Source of the DNA: an uncultured Clostridium sp.
GTDB taxonomy: Bacteria; Bacillota; Clostridia; Clostridiales; Clostridiaceae
Length of the DNA stretch: 6,644 nucleotides
NCBI RefSeq assembly: GCF_937920395.1
Contig: NZ_CALEVF010000240.1
Location: forward strand, 1 to 6,644
Direction of reading: 5' to 3'
Under the pieces are notes generated by a model. That model worked only from the letters and a program-made list of their open reading frames with translations. It was not told where the DNA came from and did no database searches. Shown piece by piece: positions 5,408 to 6,644 of the stretch. Both the position numbers and the translations under genes were made by a program. How positions within the stretch are numbered: position 1 is the stretch's first letter; every line of letters begins with the position of its first letter.

Positions 5408-6475
5408 ATGCTTAAAAAGATAAAAGTTTTTGTAGTAGATGATTCAGCGTTGATGAGAAAAATAATTTCTGATATGATTAACTCTGAAATAGGAATGGAA
5501 GTTATAGGCACAGCGAGAAATGGCGAGGAACTTTTATCAAAAATGATTCGTAATGAACCTGACATAATAACTTTGGACATTGAAATGCCCAAAATGGATG
5601 GTATAACGACGCTAAAGAAATTAAAAACAGCTAATATAAATATACCAGTTATAATGCTTAGTAGCAGTTCTAAGGCTAGTACAGAGTTAACTATGATGTG
5701 CCTTGAACTAGGTGCTTTCGATTTTATTGCAAAACCGTCTGGGGAAATATCATTAGATATAAATATGGTTAAAGATGAATTGGTTGAAAAAATAAAATTT
5801 GCTTATAATCAAAGTAAAGTTAGAACTATCATTCCCCTTGAAAAAAAGATAAATATAAATAAAGTAATAATGCAAAAAAATATAGAACGAGAATCAAAAG
5901 TAGTTCCAAGTATTGATGCCGTACTTATTGGAGCATCTACTGGTGGTCCAAAAGCATTATATAAAGTAATAACAGTATTGCCCGATAATATAGGAGTACC
6001 AGTTTTAGTAGTGCAACATATGCCAACTGGATTTACAAAGGCTTTTGCGCAGAGGCTGAATTTGAATAGTAATTTAAAAGTTGTTGAAGCCTGTGCGGGT
6101 GATTTAATTGAAAAAAATATAGTTTATATAGCACCTGGTGGATATCATATGGAGGTAGGACGTGACAAGAAAATAAAGTTAAATACAGAGCCCACTATTT
6201 GGGGTGTTAGACCAGCAGTAGATAAGTTATTTGATTCAGCAACGGCGGTCTATGGTTCTCATCTCTTAAGTGTTATTCTTACTGGAATGGGCCGTGATGG
6301 AGCCAAAGGAACCGAAAATATTAAAGACAATGGTGGAATTACTATGTCAGAACATGAATCTACTTGCACTATATATGGTATGCCAAAAGCAGCTTTTGAA
6401 ACTGGCAAAGTAGATAAAGTTGTACTACTTGAAAATATTGCGCAGGAAATAATTAAGGTTGTAATGGGGAGATGA
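5408..6475 (+). CDS. cheB: Chemotaxis response regulator / protein-glutamate methylesterase-glutamine amidase CheB
   Basis: A 355-residue two-domain CheB. When phosphorylated by CheA it removes methyl groups from receptor glutamates and deamidates glutamines, giving adaptation. The receiver domain (about 4-122) has the acidic pair Asp11-Asp12, the phospho-acceptor Asp57 (TLDIEMPKMDG), Ser85 or Ser86 in the switch position and Lys109 (IAKPSG). A lysine-rich linker (about 135-168) joins it to the CheB methylesterase domain (about 170-353). The catalytic triad is complete: Ser177 in GASTGGP, His204 in VVQHMPTGF and Asp297 in TGMGRDG. YIAPGGYHM (240-248) and the C-terminal IYGMPKAA are also standard. 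Length and order are normal for the family. The gene sits between cheD and cheR, its natural opposing partner, with a 10-base gap to cheR. Nothing is truncated. Confidence 0.97.
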   Translation: MLKKIKVFVVDDSALMRKIISDMINSEIGMEVIGTARNGEELLSKMIRNEPDIITLDIEMPKMDGITTLKKLKTANINIPVIMLSSSSKASTELTMMCLELGAFDFIAKPSGEISLDINMVKDELVEKIKFAYNQSKVRTIIPLEKKININKVIMQKNIERESKVVPSIDAVLIGASTGGPKALYKVITVLPDNIGVPVLVVQHMPTGFTKAFAQRLNLNSNLKVVEACAGDLIEKNIVYIAPGGYHMEVGRDKKIKLNTEPTIWGVRPAVDKLFDSATAVYGSHLLSVILTGMGRDGAKGTENIKDNGGITMSEHESTCTIYGMPKAAFETGKVDKVVLLENIAQEIIKVVMGR

Positions 6476-6485
6476 GAAAACGCTA

Positions 6486-6644
6486 ATGGATTTAATAGAT
6501 TTTCAGCATTGGGTTTTAAAAGAATATAGTATAGATTTGTCGGCGTATAAATCTAATCAGTTGCACAGACGAATTTTAAGCTTGATGTCAAGAGTGGGGG
6601 TTAACTCTGTAGAAGAGTATATTAGTTTACTTAAAAAAGATCCT
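6486..6644 (+). CDS. cheR: Chemotaxis protein methyltransferase CheR (5' part, cut by window end)
   Basis: The first 53 codons are open to the last base of the window. They match the all-alpha N-terminal domain of CheR, which uses S-adenosylmethionine to methylate receptor glutamates and opposes CheB. The match includes IDLSAYKSNQLHRRI (residues 16-30), then LMSRVGV and EEYISLLKKDP (43-53), the classic start of the family. The catalytic S-adenosylmethionine-binding domain lies beyond the window. The ATG is the only reasonable start: no in-frame start codon exists between it and the end of cheB. The nearest Shine-Dalgarno-like run (GGGGAG, 6466-6471) overlaps the end of cheB and lies 14 bases away, further than ideal, so translation may depend partly on ribosomes finishing cheB. 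Confidence 0.93.
   Translation, partial: MDLIDFQHWVLKEYSIDLSAYKSNQLHRRILSLMSRVGVNSVEEYISLLKKDP

Overview
This is an AT-rich, Gram-positive-looking stretch. It has strong AGGAGG-type ribosome sites, A/T-biased codons, TTG and GTG starts, and hairpin-plus-T-run terminators. Gene content and order suggest a motile Clostridium or a close relative (class Clostridia). This is inferred from protein families and composition, not from a database search.

Left part (1-1373), separate small units: the window opens with the last 15 codons of an unrecognised gene and its terminator. A short DUF1292 gene follows, whose protein carries a Cys/His/Gly-rich N-terminal tail, and it is closed by a very strong terminator. 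Next is a HAD-superfamily (subfamily IB-like) phosphatase that starts at TTG.

Middle (1374-2351): a class-IV PLP-dependent aminotransferase / lyase homologue with the PLP lysine and glutamate in place but a divergent N-terminus. It probably has its own promoter. Its substrate cannot be read from the sequence.

Right part (2352-6644): a tightly packed, same-strand chemotaxis operon, fapA-like (DUF342), cheW, cheD, cheB, cheR (cut by the window end). Intergenic gaps are only 10-22 bases. CheW couples receptors to the CheA kinase. CheR methylates receptor glutamates, CheB removes the methyl groups and deamidates, and CheD deamidates receptor glutamines. The block is therefore the receptor-modification (adaptation) half of a Bacillus/Clostridium-type chemotaxis system. 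CheA, CheC, CheY and flagellar switch genes are not in the window; I would expect them downstream. The FapA-like protein at the head of the operon is the least understood member.

I found no mobile element, CRISPR array, tRNA, rRNA or recognisable riboswitch. I do not see a convincing undescribed multi-gene system. The points most worth a second look are the metal-binding-like tail on the DUF1292 protein, the FapA-like protein leading the chemotaxis genes, the divergent aminotransferase, and dyad sequences in the gaps on both sides of the aminotransferase gene. All residue numbers below use the starts chosen here.
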